Counted from the stretch's first letter, positions 51,286 to 60,798 are shown. The stretch: 64,000 bases of DNA from Mycobacterium sp. 236(2023) (GCF_029623955.1 NZ_JARSBP010000004.1:248001-312000), one strand, 5' to 3'. The notes: generated from the sequence alone by a model not told the origin. Numbers and translations: made by a program.

Positions 51286-54200
51286 GTGGTGACCGAACCC
51301 GCCGGCCAGGCTCCGACCGTACTGCTGCTGTCCACGTCGGACACCGATCTCATCACGGCGCGGGCGAGCGGTGCCCGCTTCCGGTGGGCCAATCCGTCGC
51401 GCCTGGTCGACGGCGAACTGGAAGAACTGCTCGGTGGCGCCGACGTCGCGATCGTTCGCATCCTCGGCGGGTACCGCGCATGGGAGGACGGCATCAACAC
51501 GGTGCGGTCCAGCGGTGTGCCCGCCGTGGTCGTCAGCGGTGAGCAGGCGCCCGACGCCGACCTGATGAACTACTCGACCACCCCGGCCGGGGTGGCGCTG
51601 CAGGCGCACATCTACCTGGCTCAGGGCGGTACGGAGAACCTCGCGAACCTGCACGCGTTCTTGTCGGACACGCTGCTGATGACGGGCTTCGGGTTCGGTG
51701 AACCGGTCGCCACGCCGGGCTGGGGTGTCCTGGACCGTCCGGTCCCCGCCGACAAGCGCCCGGCGGAGGGTCCCACGGTTGCGGTCCTGTACTACCGCGC
51801 TCAACACCTGGCGGGCAACACCGCCTACATCGAAGCGCTCTGTGACGCGATCGAAAGTGCCGGGGGAGTAGCGCTTCCGGTGTTCTGCGCCTCGCTGCGA
51901 ACCGCCGAGGCCTCGCTGATCGAACTGCTGAGCACGGCTGACGCGCTGGTGACCACGGTGCTCGCCGCCGGTGGCGCGACGCCCGCGGCCGTGGGGGCCG
52001 GCGGCGCCGACGACACGTGGAACGTCGCTCACCTTGCGGCGCTGGACATTCCGATCCTGCAGGGATTGTGTCTGACATCGTCGAGAGCGCAGTGGGATGA
52101 GAACGACGACGGGATGTCGCCCCTTGACGTCGCGACTCAGGTCGCCGTGCCCGAATTCGATGGGCGAATCATCACGGTTCCGTTCTCGTTCAAGGAGATC
52201 GACGACGAGGGCCTGATCGCCTACGTGCCGGATGCGGAACGCTGCGCCCGAGTCGCCGGTCTTGCGGTGCGACATGCCCGCCTGCGGTCCATCGCTCCCG
52301 CCGACAAGCGTGTCGCCCTCGTCTTCTCGGCCTACCCGACCAAGCACGCGCGCATCGGCAACGCGGTCGGGCTCGACACCCCGGCCAGCGCCATCGGGCT
52401 GCTGAAGGCGATGCGGGAAGCCGGTTATGACGTCGGCGACGTTCCCGGTCTGGAGGCCGAGGATGGCGACGCGCTGATCCACGCGATGATCGAGCGCGGC
52501 GGCCAGGATCCCGACTGGCTCACCGAGGAGCAACTGGCGGGCAACCCGATCCGGGTGTCCGCGAAGGACTACCGCGAATGGTTCGCCACGCTGCCCGCTG
52601 AGCTCGCGGACGCGGTGACCGAGCACTGGGGGCCCGCGCCCGGCGAGCTGTTCGTCGACCGCAGCCGAGATCCCGACGGTGAGATCGTGATCGCTGCAAT
52701 GCAATCGGGCAATGTCGTGCTGATCGTGCAGCCCCCCCGCGGTTTCGGCGAGAACCCGGTCGCGATCTACCACGACCCCGATCTGCCGCCGAGCCATCAC
52801 TATCTGGCCGCCTACCACTGGCTCGACCGCGGATTCTCCAACGCATTCGCCGCCGATGCCGTCGTGCATCTCGGCAAGCACGGCAACCTGGAGTGGCTTC
52901 CGGGTAAGACGCTCGGCATGTCGGCGGCCTGCGGCACCGACGCCGCGCTCGGTGATCTTCCGCTGATCTATCCGTTCCTCGTCAACGACCCTGGCGAGGG
53001 CACCCAGGCCAAACGCCGCGCCCATGCCACGCTCGTCGACCATCTGATCCCGCCGATGGCCCGCGCCGAAACCTACGGCGACATCGCGCGACTGGAGCAA
53101 CTTCTCGACGAACACTCCACGATCTCGGCCCTCGATCCCGGCAAGCTTCCTGCCATCCGGCAGCAGATCTGGACTCTGATGCGGGCCGCCAAGATGGACC
53201 ACGACCTGGGTCTGGAGGACCGGCCCGACGAGGACGTGTTCGACGACATGCTGCTGCACGTCGACGGCTGGCTCTGCGAGATCAAAGACGTCCAGATCCG
53301 CGACGGACTGCACATTCTCGGCGAAACACCCAGCGGTGAAGCGCAACTGGACCTCGTGCTGGCGATGCTGCGGGCACGCCAGCTGTTCGGCGGTGAGCAG
53401 ACGGTGCCGGGCCTGCGGGAGGCGCTCGGCCTCGCCGAGGACGGTAAAGATGACCGCACGGCTGTCGATGCCGCCGAGGCCCGGGCGCGCGAACTCGTTG
53501 CGGGACTGCAGAAGAGCGGGTGGGACGCCGACGCAGTCGACTCGCTGACCGACGATGACGGCGTGGCGGCGATCCTGCGGTTCGCGGCCACCGAGGTGGT
53601 GCCGCGGCTGGCGGGTACCGCGCAGGAGATCAACCAGATCCTGCGCGCGCTCGACGGACGATTCATCGCATCCGGCCCGTCGGGATCGCCCCTGCGCGGT
53701 CTCGTCAACGTGCTGCCCACCGGTCGCAACTTCTATTCCGTGGACCCCAAGGCCGTTCCGTCCCGTCTGGCGTGGGAAACCGGTGTCGGACTGGCAGATT
53801 CGCTGTTGGAGCGCTACCGCGCCGACTACGGCCGCTGGCCGGAGTCGGTGGGTCTATCGGTGTGGGGGACCTCGGCGATGCGCACCGCAGGCGACGACAT
53901 CGCCGAAGTCCTCGCGCTACTCGGCGTCCGGCCGATCTGGGACGACGCATCCCGCCGTGTTGTCGACCTCGAAGCGATGTCGCTCGCCGAACTGGGCAGG
54001 CCGCGCATCGACGTGACCGTCCGCATCTCAGGGTTCTTCCGCGACGCGTTCCCGCACGTGGTGACGATGATCGACGACGCGGTCCAGCTCGTCGCAGGCC
54101 TCGACGAGTCCGCCGAGGACAACTACGTGCGCGCCCACAGCCAGGCCGACCTGTCCGAGCATGGTGATCAAAGACGTTCCACCACAAGAATTTTCGGCTC

Positions 54201-54900
54201 CAAACCGGGGACGTACGGGGCAGGTCTGCTGCAGCTGATCGACAGCCGCAACTGGCGTGACGACGCCGACCTCGCCGAGGTGTACACCGCGTGGGGCGGT
54301 TTCGCCTACGGCCGCGGCCTGGACGGCGCCCCGGCCACCGACGACATGAACAGGGCCTACCGCCGGATCAAGGTGGCGGCCAAGAACACCGACACCCGTG
54401 AGCACGACATCGCTGATTCCGACGATTACTTCCAGTACCACGGCGGCATGGTGGCCACCGTGCGCGCACTCACCGGGAAGGATCCGGCGGCCTACATCGG
54501 CGACAACACCCGGCCCGAGGCGGTGCGCACCCGCACGCTCAGCGAGGAGACCACCCGGGTTTTCCGGGCCCGCGTCGTCAACCCGCGCTGGATGACCGCG
54601 ATGCGCCGACACGGATACAAGGGTGCGTTCGAGATGGCCGCGACCGTCGACTACCTCTTCGGCTACGACGCGACCGCCGGGGTGATGGCCGACTGGATGT
54701 ACGAACAGCTCTCGCAGAGCTACGTGCTCGACGACGAGAACCGCAAGTTCATGTCGGAGTCGAATCCATGGGCGCTGCACGGAATGGCGGAGCGGCTGCT
54801 GGAGGCCGCGGGCCGCGGCATGTGGTCGGCACCTGAGCAGGCCACGCTCGACGGGCTCAAGCAGGTGCTGCTCGAAACCGAAGGCGACCTCGAGGGCTGA
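51286..54900 (+). CDS. cobN: cobaltochelatase subunit CobN
   Basis: CobN is the large subunit of the ATP-dependent aerobic cobaltochelatase that inserts cobalt into hydrogenobyrinate a,c-diamide, working with an AAA+ pair. The 1204-residue product has the normal length. Conserved stretches include TNLHAF-like NLANLHAFLSDTLL, VVHLGKHGNLEWLPGK, PLIYPFLVNDPGEGTQAKRRAHA, SVWGTSAMRTAGDDIAEVLALLG and DSDDYFQYHGGMVATVRALTG. Two in-frame GTG codons (51286 and 51289) could start it. It is divergent from the AraC gene with 28 bp between. The ATPase subunits are not in the window. Confidence 0.95.
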   Translation: MVTEPAGQAPTVLLLSTSDTDLITARASGARFRWANPSRLVDGELEELLGGADVAIVRILGGYRAWEDGINTVRSSGVPAVVVSGEQAPDADLMNYSTTPAGVALQAHIYLAQGGTENLANLHAFLSDTLLMTGFGFGEPVATPGWGVLDRPVPADKRPAEGPTVAVLYYRAQHLAGNTAYIEALCDAIESAGGVALPVFCASLRTAEASLIELLSTADALVTTVLAAGGATPAAVGAGGADDTWNVAHLAALDIPILQGLCLTSSRAQWDENDDGMSPLDVATQVAVPEFDGRIITVPFSFKEIDDEGLIAYVPDAERCARVAGLAVRHARLRSIAPADKRVALVFSAYPTKHARIGNAVGLDTPASAIGLLKAMREAGYDVGDVPGLEAEDGDALIHAMIERGGQDPDWLTEEQLAGNPIRVSAKDYREWFATLPAELADAVTEHWGPAPGELFVDRSRDPDGEIVIAAMQSGNVVLIVQPPRGFGENPVAIYHDPDLPPSHHYLAAYHWLDRGFSNAFAADAVVHLGKHGNLEWLPGKTLGMSAACGTDAALGDLPLIYPFLVNDPGEGTQAKRRAHATLVDHLIPPMARAETYGDIARLEQLLDEHSTISALDPGKLPAIRQQIWTLMRAAKMDHDLGLEDRPDEDVFDDMLLHVDGWLCEIKDVQIRDGLHILGETPSGEAQLDLVLAMLRARQLFGGEQTVPGLREALGLAEDGKDDRTAVDAAEARARELVAGLQKSGWDADAVDSLTDDDGVAAILRFAATEVVPRLAGTAQEINQILRALDGRFIASGPSGSPLRGLVNVLPTGRNFYSVDPKAVPSRLAWETGVGLADSLLERYRADYGRWPESVGLSVWGTSAMRTAGDDIAEVLALLGVRPIWDDASRRVVDLEAMSLAELGRPRIDVTVRISGFFRDAFPHVVTMIDDAVQLVAGLDESAEDNYVRAHSQADLSEHGDQRRSTTRIFGSKPGTYGAGLLQLIDSRNWRDDADLAEVYTAWGGFAYGRGLDGAPATDDMNRAYRRIKVAAKNTDTREHDIADSDDYFQYHGGMVATVRALTGKDPAAYIGDNTRPEAVRTRTLSEETTRVFRARVVNPRWMTAMRRHGYKGAFEMAATVDYLFGYDATAGVMADWMYEQLSQSYVLDDENRKFMSESNPWALHGMAERLLEAAGRGMWSAPEQATLDGLKQVLLETEGDLEG

Positions 54901-54907
54901 ACGGCAT

Positions 54908-54913
54908 TAGCCT
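54908..54913 (+). promoter_or_regulatory. -10 box for leaderless PPOX-type gene
   Basis: TAGCCT (TANNNT) ends 6 nt before the ATG at 54920, eight nt after the cobN stop. A similar TAGCCT lies at 55301-55306, four nt before the next gene's GTG, too close for the same arrangement. Confidence 0.45.
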
Positions 54914-54919
54914 GGCCGC

Positions 54920-55303
54920 ATGCCCCTGACCTTCGCCGACGTCGCCAAGTCCGAGTACATCCTGCTCACCACATTCACCAAGGACGGCCGGCCCAAGCCC
55001 ACCGCGATCTGGGCGGTCCCGTCCGGCGACGGGCTCGTCGCGATCACCCAGGAACAGTCCTGGAAGGTCAAACGCATCCGCAACACCGCGCGCGTCACGA
55101 TCGCCGAATGCGACCGTCGCGGCAATCCGAAGGGCGACGCCGTGGAGGCGACGGCACGGGTGCTCGACAAATCCGCCAACCAAGCCACCTACGACGCCCT
55201 CGGCAAGCGCTACGGGCTGCTGGGAAAGACGTTCAACTTCTTCTCCAAGCTGCGCGGCGGCATGGAGAAGAACGTTTCGATCGAGATCAAACCGGTTAAT
55301 TAG
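54920..55303 (+). CDS. PPOX-class F420/flavin split-barrel protein (Rv2061c-like)
   Basis: A 127-residue member of the pyridoxamine-phosphate-oxidase-like split beta-barrel family, which in mycobacteria commonly binds F420 or FMN. The LLTTFTKDGRPKPTAIWAVP and WKVKRIRNTARVTIAECDRRG stretches mark the family. Position next to cobN matches M. tuberculosis Rv2061c. It is followed seven nt later by a paralogue with the same core. The ATG at 54920 follows a TAGCCT box by six nt. Redox substrate unknown. Confidence 0.85.
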   Translation: MPLTFADVAKSEYILLTTFTKDGRPKPTAIWAVPSGDGLVAITQEQSWKVKRIRNTARVTIAECDRRGNPKGDAVEATARVLDKSANQATYDALGKRYGLLGKTFNFFSKLRGGMEKNVSIEIKPVN

Positions 55304-55310
55304 CCTTGCT

Positions 55311-55718
55311 GTGACCGACCAGTCTGTGCAGAAGCCGACGTTCCAGGACGTCTACCGCGAGAAGTACCTGTTGCTGACCACGTTCACCAAGGACGGCCGG
55401 CCCAAACCCACCCCGGTGTGGGGAGTTCCGCACGAGGGGAAGCTGCTCATCAGCACCGATGACGGCTCCTGGAAGACGAAGCGGATCAACAACACCCCGC
55501 GCGTGACGATCCAAAAGTGCGGTGTGCTGGGCAAGGTCAAGGGCGAGCCCGTCGAGGCCGTCGCCCGCAACTTGCCGAAATCGGACACGCGGCGCGTGTT
55601 CGACATGGTGACGCGGCGCTACTGGTGGCATGCCTGGTGGTGGATCCCGCAGGCCATCGTCCGCGGCGGCATCGACAAGGTGCACGCCGCCATCGAGGTC
55701 GAGCCACTGCCTTCCTAG
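55311..55718 (+). CDS. PPOX-class F420/flavin split-barrel protein, second copy
   Basis: A 135-residue tandem paralogue of the preceding protein. Both contain LLTTFTKDGRPKPT, a following W-x-V-P, and SWKxKRI-x-N-T-x-RVTI. The C-terminus differs (RYWWHAWWWIPQAIVRGG), carrying five Trp residues in a short stretch, which could form an aromatic cofactor or membrane contact. The start is GTG at 55311. It starts 7 nt after the upstream copy, so both are probably translated from one message. Function unknown. Confidence 0.82.
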   Translation: MTDQSVQKPTFQDVYREKYLLLTTFTKDGRPKPTPVWGVPHEGKLLISTDDGSWKTKRINNTPRVTIQKCGVLGKVKGEPVEAVARNLPKSDTRRVFDMVTRRYWWHAWWWIPQAIVRGGIDKVHAAIEVEPLPS

Positions 55719-55768
55719 GAACCGCTCGCCCCGAGGAACCACGGCCACCGCCCGCTCGTTGACACGCT

Positions 55769-56275
55769 ATGGCGATGCGGCTGTTCCTGGTCTACGTGTT
55801 GGTTGAGCTGGCTGTCTTGGTGGGGTTGATCTCCACCATCGGCTTCGGCTGGACCGTCCTGCTGGTGGCTGGTGCGTTCCTGCTCGGACTCGCTCTGGCG
55901 GGGTCACAACTTCGCCGCCACATCCAGCGTCTGCAGAAGGGGCTGACCCTGGCCGATGCACAGGGGGCGGTCACCGACAGCGTGCTCGTCGCGCTCGGTA
56001 CGGTGCTCGTCGTGATTCCCGGTGTGGCCAGTTCCGTCCTCGGCGCTCTTCTTCTCCTTCCGCCCACTCGGGCGGCCGCCCGCCCCGTCATCACCGCGAT
56101 GGCGGCGCGGCGCGCCCCATTGATCGTCGGGGTCGGCACGGTCGGCTCGGCCGCCGCGGGACGCCGTGTGCGCGGTGAATACGTCGACGGCGAGGTGATC
56201 GACGTGCACGATGACGTCGACAACGGCGGCGTGCAGGCACGGCCGGCCATCGAACAGCGCCACCAGCCGGAGTGA
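55769..56275 (+). CDS. fxsA: FxsA-family membrane protein
   Basis: A 168-residue protein of the FxsA (suppressor of F exclusion) family. Four hydrophobic segments are visible: VYVLVELAVLVGLISTIGF, WTVLLVAGAFLLGLALAGS, the VALGTVLVVIPGVASSVLGALLLLPPTRA region that is the family signature, and a last short one. An acidic cytoplasmic tail follows. The start may be ATG 55769 or the ATG two codons later. Its stop overlaps the amidohydrolase GTG (GTGA). Confidence 0.82.
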   Translation: MAMRLFLVYVLVELAVLVGLISTIGFGWTVLLVAGAFLLGLALAGSQLRRHIQRLQKGLTLADAQGAVTDSVLVALGTVLVVIPGVASSVLGALLLLPPTRAAARPVITAMAARRAPLIVGVGTVGSAAAGRRVRGEYVDGEVIDVHDDVDNGGVQARPAIEQRHQPE

Positions 56276-57864
56276 CCACCACCGCGCTGCTGCTCAACGG
56301 TCGCGTGCACAGCCCGGCCATGCCCGACGCGACAGCGATGGCGGTACGCAACGGGACCGTCGCCTGGTTGGGCAGCGACGACATCGGACGCGCCCAGTTC
56401 CCCGATGCGACCGTCACCGACCTCGACGGCGCATTCGTCGCGCCTGCCTTCGTCGACAGCCACGTCCACACCACGTCAACCGGTCTCGCGCTCACCGGCC
56501 TCGATCTGCGCGGCGCCAACTCGTTGCGGCACTGCCTGGAGTTGCTCGCCAACTACGCGCGCTCGCATCCCGACGGCGTCATCTGGGGCCACGGCTGGGA
56601 CGAATCCGGTTGGCCCGAGCAGTCCGCGCCCAGCACCGCGGACGTCGATGCCACCGTCGGGGATCGGCTGGCGTATCTGGCGCGCGTCGACGTGCATTCG
56701 GCTGCCGCATCGACACCGATGCGCAGGGTCGCTCGCGTCGCCGACGGCGAGGCTCTGACCGCCGACGCACACCACCGGGTCCGCCGCGCTGCACGCGAGC
56801 GCCTCACCGCGACGCAGCGCACCCGCGCCAGGATCGCGGCTCTGGACACCGCTGCCGCGCTCGGCATCGTCGCCGTCCACGAATGTGCCGGACCCGACAT
56901 CGGCGGTCTCGACGACTGGCAGGAACTGCGAACTCTCGACCACGGTGTCGAGGTCGTCGGTTACTGGGGCGAGCAAGTGGGCACCGCCGAGGAGGCCGGC
57001 GAGCTGATGGCAGTGACGCAGGCCCGGGGATTGGCGGGCGACCTGTTCGTCGACGGCGCCATCGGATCACGCACCGCATGGCTGCACGAGCCCTACGCCG
57101 ACATCGCCGACGGGTGCGCGGCATCTGCGGCTTCTAGGGGGAACGCCTACCTCGACGCCGACGCGGTGACCGCGCATCTGAGCGCCTGCACCGAAGCCGG
57201 TGTCACCGCGGGATTCCACGTCATCGGGGACGCCGCCGTCGCCACCGTCACCGCGGCGCTCGGAACCGTCGTCGACCGCTTCGGCGTCGCCGCTGTCGCG
57301 CGGTGTGGCCACCGACTCGAACACCTGGAGATGGTGACCGAGGAGCAGGCCGCCAAGCTCGGCAGCTGTGGTGTCATCGCGAGCATGCAGCCCAACTTCG
57401 ACGCGCTGTGGGGCGGCGAAACCGGCATGTATGCCCAGCGCCTCGGTGTTTCCCGCGCCGCGGGGCTGAATCGTTTCGCGCTGTTAGCATCCCAAGGCGT
57501 GCCTCTCGCCTTCGGTTCGGACAGCCCGGTCACCGACCTGAATCCCTGGGCCACGGTTCGTTCCGCGACCACTCACCGCACCCCCGGCAGCGCGATCTCG
57601 GCGCGCGCGGCGTTCGCGGCGTCGACCCGGGGCGCCTGGCGCGCGGGGGGAGTGCGCGACGGACTCATGGGCACGCTCGTTCCCGGTGCGCCCGCCAGCT
57701 ACGCCGTCTGGGATGCCGATGGGTTCGATGTCAGCGCACCCACCGATGCGGTGGCGCGGTGGTCCACCGATCCCCGGTCGCGGGTGCCGGTGCTGCCAGC
57801 GCTGACCGGTCGGCTTCCGCAGTGTCTCCAGACCGTGCACCGAGGTCGCGTCCTTCATGGCTGA
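56272..57864 (+). CDS. YtcJ-like metal-dependent amidohydrolase
   Basis: A 530-residue amidohydrolase-3 protein with a TIM-barrel metal site. Metal-binding HxH is in APAFVDSHVHTTSTG; further ligands are likely in VTAGFHVIGDAA, RCGHRLEHLEMV and LAFGSDSPVTDLNP. The N- and C-terminal strands form the small beta-sandwich common to the superfamily. The substrate, probably an amide or cyclic imide, is unknown. It is coupled to fxsA (GTGA) and overlaps lnt by 8 nt, so fxsA, this gene, lnt and ppm1 form a tightly packed unit. Confidence 0.85.
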   Translation: MTTTALLLNGRVHSPAMPDATAMAVRNGTVAWLGSDDIGRAQFPDATVTDLDGAFVAPAFVDSHVHTTSTGLALTGLDLRGANSLRHCLELLANYARSHPDGVIWGHGWDESGWPEQSAPSTADVDATVGDRLAYLARVDVHSAAASTPMRRVARVADGEALTADAHHRVRRAARERLTATQRTRARIAALDTAAALGIVAVHECAGPDIGGLDDWQELRTLDHGVEVVGYWGEQVGTAEEAGELMAVTQARGLAGDLFVDGAIGSRTAWLHEPYADIADGCAASAASRGNAYLDADAVTAHLSACTEAGVTAGFHVIGDAAVATVTAALGTVVDRFGVAAVARCGHRLEHLEMVTEEQAAKLGSCGVIASMQPNFDALWGGETGMYAQRLGVSRAAGLNRFALLASQGVPLAFGSDSPVTDLNPWATVRSATTHRTPGSAISARAAFAASTRGAWRAGGVRDGLMGTLVPGAPASYAVWDADGFDVSAPTDAVARWSTDPRSRVPVLPALTGRLPQCLQTVHRGRVLHG

Positions 57865-59560
57865 CGGAGTCGCCGACACCGAAGACACCGAAACCGCGAC
57901 CGACGAACCGGAGAAACCGCCTCGGCTGCGTCGGCTCGGTCAGGCGATCGTCGACCGTCTGGCCGCCTTGAGCGTCACGATCGTCGCCGGCCTGGCCCTG
58001 TGCGTGAGCTTCCCGCCGTTCGGGTGGTGGTTCGCCGGCATCCTCGCGTTCGCCCTGTTCGGCTGGGTGCTGACACGCGGCGCGAGGACGGTCGCGGGCG
58101 GCGCCGGATACGGGTTGCTGTTCGGGCTCGCGTTCTACGTGCCGCTGCTGCCCTGGATCAGCGGCCTTGTCGGGCCGGTGCCGTGGCTTGCGCTGAGCCT
58201 CATGGAGGCGCTGTTCCCTGCGCTGTTCGGGCTGGTGGCGGTCGCCGTGCGCAGGCTGCCAGGATGGCCGCTGTGGTTCGCCGGCCTGTGGTCGGCGCAG
58301 GAATGGCTGAAGTCGACGGTCCCGTTCGGCGGGTTTCCGTGGGGCGTGGTCGGGTTCTCCCAGACCGGAAGCCCGCTGCTGCCGCTGGCGTACTTCGGCG
58401 GCGCGCCGCTGGTCTCCTTCGCGCTGGTGCTGATGTCGTTCAGCCTGGCCGCACTCGTCCTCGAGATCGTCGCCTGGTGGCGCCGGGACGCGGCGGCGCG
58501 CGCGGACGCTGCACCGGCGGTGGTCCTACCCGGCCTGTGCATCACGCTGGTGTTGTTGGGTGGGGCGCTCGCGTGGCCCAACGTGCGCAAGGCCGGCCTC
58601 GGCGCGGGCGACGAGCCGCCCGTCACCGTGGCCGCCGTGCAGGGCAACGTCCCGCGGCTCGGCCTGGAGTTCAACGCGCAGCGCCGCGCCGTGCTCGACA
58701 ACCACGTCCGCGAGACGATGCGGCTGGCCGAGGACGTCCGGGCGGGCCGCGCACAGCAGCCGATGCTGGTGGTGTGGCCGGAGAATTCCTCGGATATCGA
58801 CCCGATCGCCAATGCCGATGCGGCACAGGAGATCTCCGCAGCTGCCACGGCGATCGACGCACCGATCCTGGTCGGCGGTGTCGTCGCCGCGCCCGGTTAC
58901 AGCCGGAGCAACCCGGTATCCAGCAACACCGTCATCGTCTGGAACCCCGAAACCGGTCCGTCGGACCGCCACGACAAGCGCATCGTTCAGCCGTTCGGTG
59001 AGTACCTGCCCTGGAGGTCGTTCTTCAGCAAGCTCTCCTCGTACGCCGACAGGGCAGGCTATTTCGTTCCCGGTGACGGCGACGGCGTCGTGCAGGCGGC
59101 GGGCGTGCCGGTCGGCATCACCACCTGCTGGGAGGTCATCTTCGACCGGGCGGCCCGAGAATCCGTGCGCAATGGTGCGCAACTGCTGGCCGTGCCCAGC
59201 AACAACGCCACCTTCGACCAGGCGATGAGCGAGCAACAGCTCGCGTTCGGCAAGTTGCGGGCCGTCGAGCACGACCGGTACGTCGTAGTGGCGGGAACCA
59301 CAGGCATCAGTGCCGTCATCGCCCCGGACGGCCACGAGATCGCCCGAACGGGATGGTTCGAGGCCGCCTACCTCGATCAACAGATCCGCCTGAAGACGAC
59401 CATGACGCCCGCCACACGTTTCGGCCCCTACGTCGAGGGCCTGCTGATCGCCATCGGCGTTTCGGCTGTTCTCTGGTCCATGCTGCACAATGGTGCATTC
59501 GTGCCCGCAAGATTGAGGGGTCGGCGATCGACCACCGATGACGGCAAAGGAGCCACATGA
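57857..59560 (+). CDS. lnt: apolipoprotein N-acyltransferase Lnt
   Basis: Lnt adds the third acyl chain to the N-terminal cysteine of lipoproteins in the plasma membrane. The 567-residue product has an acidic cytoplasmic N-terminus, about seven membrane helices (residues ~30-245) and a nitrilase-like domain. The catalytic triad is Glu309 in VVWPENSSD, Lys374 in DKRIVQPFGEYLPW and Cys424 in TTCWEVIFD. In M. tuberculosis this protein is the N-terminal half of Rv2051c, fused with Ppm1; here the two are separate genes overlapping by 4 nt (ATGA), as in M. smegmatis. Confidence 0.95.
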   Translation: MADGVADTEDTETATDEPEKPPRLRRLGQAIVDRLAALSVTIVAGLALCVSFPPFGWWFAGILAFALFGWVLTRGARTVAGGAGYGLLFGLAFYVPLLPWISGLVGPVPWLALSLMEALFPALFGLVAVAVRRLPGWPLWFAGLWSAQEWLKSTVPFGGFPWGVVGFSQTGSPLLPLAYFGGAPLVSFALVLMSFSLAALVLEIVAWWRRDAAARADAAPAVVLPGLCITLVLLGGALAWPNVRKAGLGAGDEPPVTVAAVQGNVPRLGLEFNAQRRAVLDNHVRETMRLAEDVRAGRAQQPMLVVWPENSSDIDPIANADAAQEISAAATAIDAPILVGGVVAAPGYSRSNPVSSNTVIVWNPETGPSDRHDKRIVQPFGEYLPWRSFFSKLSSYADRAGYFVPGDGDGVVQAAGVPVGITTCWEVIFDRAARESVRNGAQLLAVPSNNATFDQAMSEQQLAFGKLRAVEHDRYVVVAGTTGISAVIAPDGHEIARTGWFEAAYLDQQIRLKTTMTPATRFGPYVEGLLIAIGVSAVLWSMLHNGAFVPARLRGRRSTTDDGKGAT

Positions 59561-60342
59561 GCGTCCCCGGTGGCATCGACGACGGCGCCAAACAGGCTGA
59601 CCGTCCCAGCGCGCGGACCCTGGTCATCATTCCGACGTACAACGAGCTCGACAATCTTCTGACGATCGTCTCCCGCGTCAACGACTCGGCGCCCGACGTG
59701 CACGTGCTGATCGTCGACGACGGAAGCCCCGACGGCACCGGCGAGTTGGCCGACGAACTCGCCCTCGCCGACCCCGACCGCGTCCACGTCATGCACCGCA
59801 CGTCCAAGGACGGCCTGGGCGCGGCTTACCTCGCCGGGTTCGCGTGGGGTCTGAGCCGCCAGTACGCCGTCCTGGTGGAGATGGACGCCGATGGCAGCCA
59901 TGCCCCCGAGGAGCTGTATCGCCTCCTCGACGAGATCGACGCCGGCGCGGATCTGGTGATCGGTTCGCGGTACGTGGACGGCGGTTACGTCCGCAACTGG
60001 CCTCGCCGGCGACTTGTGCTGTCGCGCACCGCGAACACCTACTCGCGCATCCTGCTCGGGGTCGACATCCACGACATCACCGCCGGATACCGCGCCTACC
60101 GGCGAGAGGTGCTGGAGAAGATCGACCTCGCGGCCGTCGACTCGAAGGGGTACGGCTTCCAGGTGGATCTCACGTGGCGCTCCATCAACGCGGGTTTCAC
60201 CGTCGTCGAGGTGCCGATCACGTTCACCGAGCGCGAGCACGGCGTGTCGAAGATGGATGGGTCGACCATCCGGGAGGCGATCGTCAAGATCGCCCAGTGG
60301 GGGATGCGCGCACGCATCGATCGCGCGCGCGGCAACGCCTGA
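59557..60342 (+). CDS. ppm1: polyprenol-monophosphomannose synthase Ppm1
   Basis: A 261-residue GT2 glycosyltransferase that transfers mannose from GDP-mannose to polyprenyl phosphate, the donor for lipomannan, lipoarabinomannan and protein O-mannosylation. Motifs are VIIPTYNELDNLLTIV, VLIVDDGSPDGTGELAD (DDG), the metal-binding VEMDADGSHAPEEL (DAD), and GYGFQVDLTWRSINAGF. There is no membrane domain of its own. The ATG at 59557 overlaps the lnt stop, and an interaction between the two proteins is expected from the fused form in M. tuberculosis. Confidence 0.95.
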   Translation: MSVPGGIDDGAKQADRPSARTLVIIPTYNELDNLLTIVSRVNDSAPDVHVLIVDDGSPDGTGELADELALADPDRVHVMHRTSKDGLGAAYLAGFAWGLSRQYAVLVEMDADGSHAPEELYRLLDEIDAGADLVIGSRYVDGGYVRNWPRRRLVLSRTANTYSRILLGVDIHDITAGYRAYRREVLEKIDLAAVDSKGYGFQVDLTWRSINAGFTVVEVPITFTEREHGVSKMDGSTIREAIVKIAQWGMRARIDRARGNA

Positions 60343-60352
60343 CCCGGCGCGG

Positions 60353-60688
60353 CTACCCGCGTCGGCGGGTCTTGACGATCTCCATGCGCTCCTTGAGCAG
60401 CTCCTCGAGTTCCTCGACGGAACGACGCTCCAGCAGCATGTCCCAGTGGGTGCGCGGCGGCTTGACCTTCTTGGGCTCGGGAACGTCACCCTCGACGAGG
60501 GTGCCCTCCAGACCGTTGCGGCACAGCCACGTGCCGGGGATCTCGGCATCGTCGGCGAACGGGACGTCGAACTCTTCACCGTTGTCGGTGCGGTAGCGGG
60601 CGACCTGACGCGGAGCCAGGTCGTGGTTGCGGTCCGTCTCGTAGCTCACAGCTCCGAGGCGGCTGCCCCTCAAAACACGATCAGCCAT
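60353..60688 (-). CDS. rbpA: RNA polymerase-binding protein RbpA
   Basis: RbpA binds the group I/II sigma factors and stabilises the open complex. The 111-residue product is nearly identical to the M. tuberculosis protein: core domain SRLGAVSYETDRNHDLAPRQ with GTWLCRNGLEGTLVEGD, basic linker KKVKPPRTHWDML and C-terminal sigma-interacting RRSVEELEELLKERMEIVK. The ATG at 60688 is chosen because GAGGAG lies seven nt upstream; a TTG two codons earlier is possible. It faces ppm1 with a 10-nt gap, and its promoter lies in the 123-bp gap to the next gene. Confidence 0.97.
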   Translation of the reverse strand: MADRVLRGSRLGAVSYETDRNHDLAPRQVARYRTDNGEEFDVPFADDAEIPGTWLCRNGLEGTLVEGDVPEPKKVKPPRTHWDMLLERRSVEELEELLKERMEIVKTRRRG

Positions 60689-60798
60689 CGTCAATCTCCT
60701 CTACAAACGTTTTTCATCCGGGATAGTCAACGCGGTCACACGTCGTAGAGTTCCCGACTCGACCGACGATGATACCGGGATATTGAGTTCTCCCCGTC

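Noticed and set aside
51007..53346. A 779-codon minus-strand frame opposite cobN.
   Set aside because: It is the complement of the strongly conserved CobN sequence and shows no recognisable domain.
55301..55310. TAGCCT box before the second PPOX gene as another leaderless promoter.
   Set aside because: It ends only four nt before the GTG, too close for initiation at that codon, and it contains the stop of the preceding gene; coupling is more likely.
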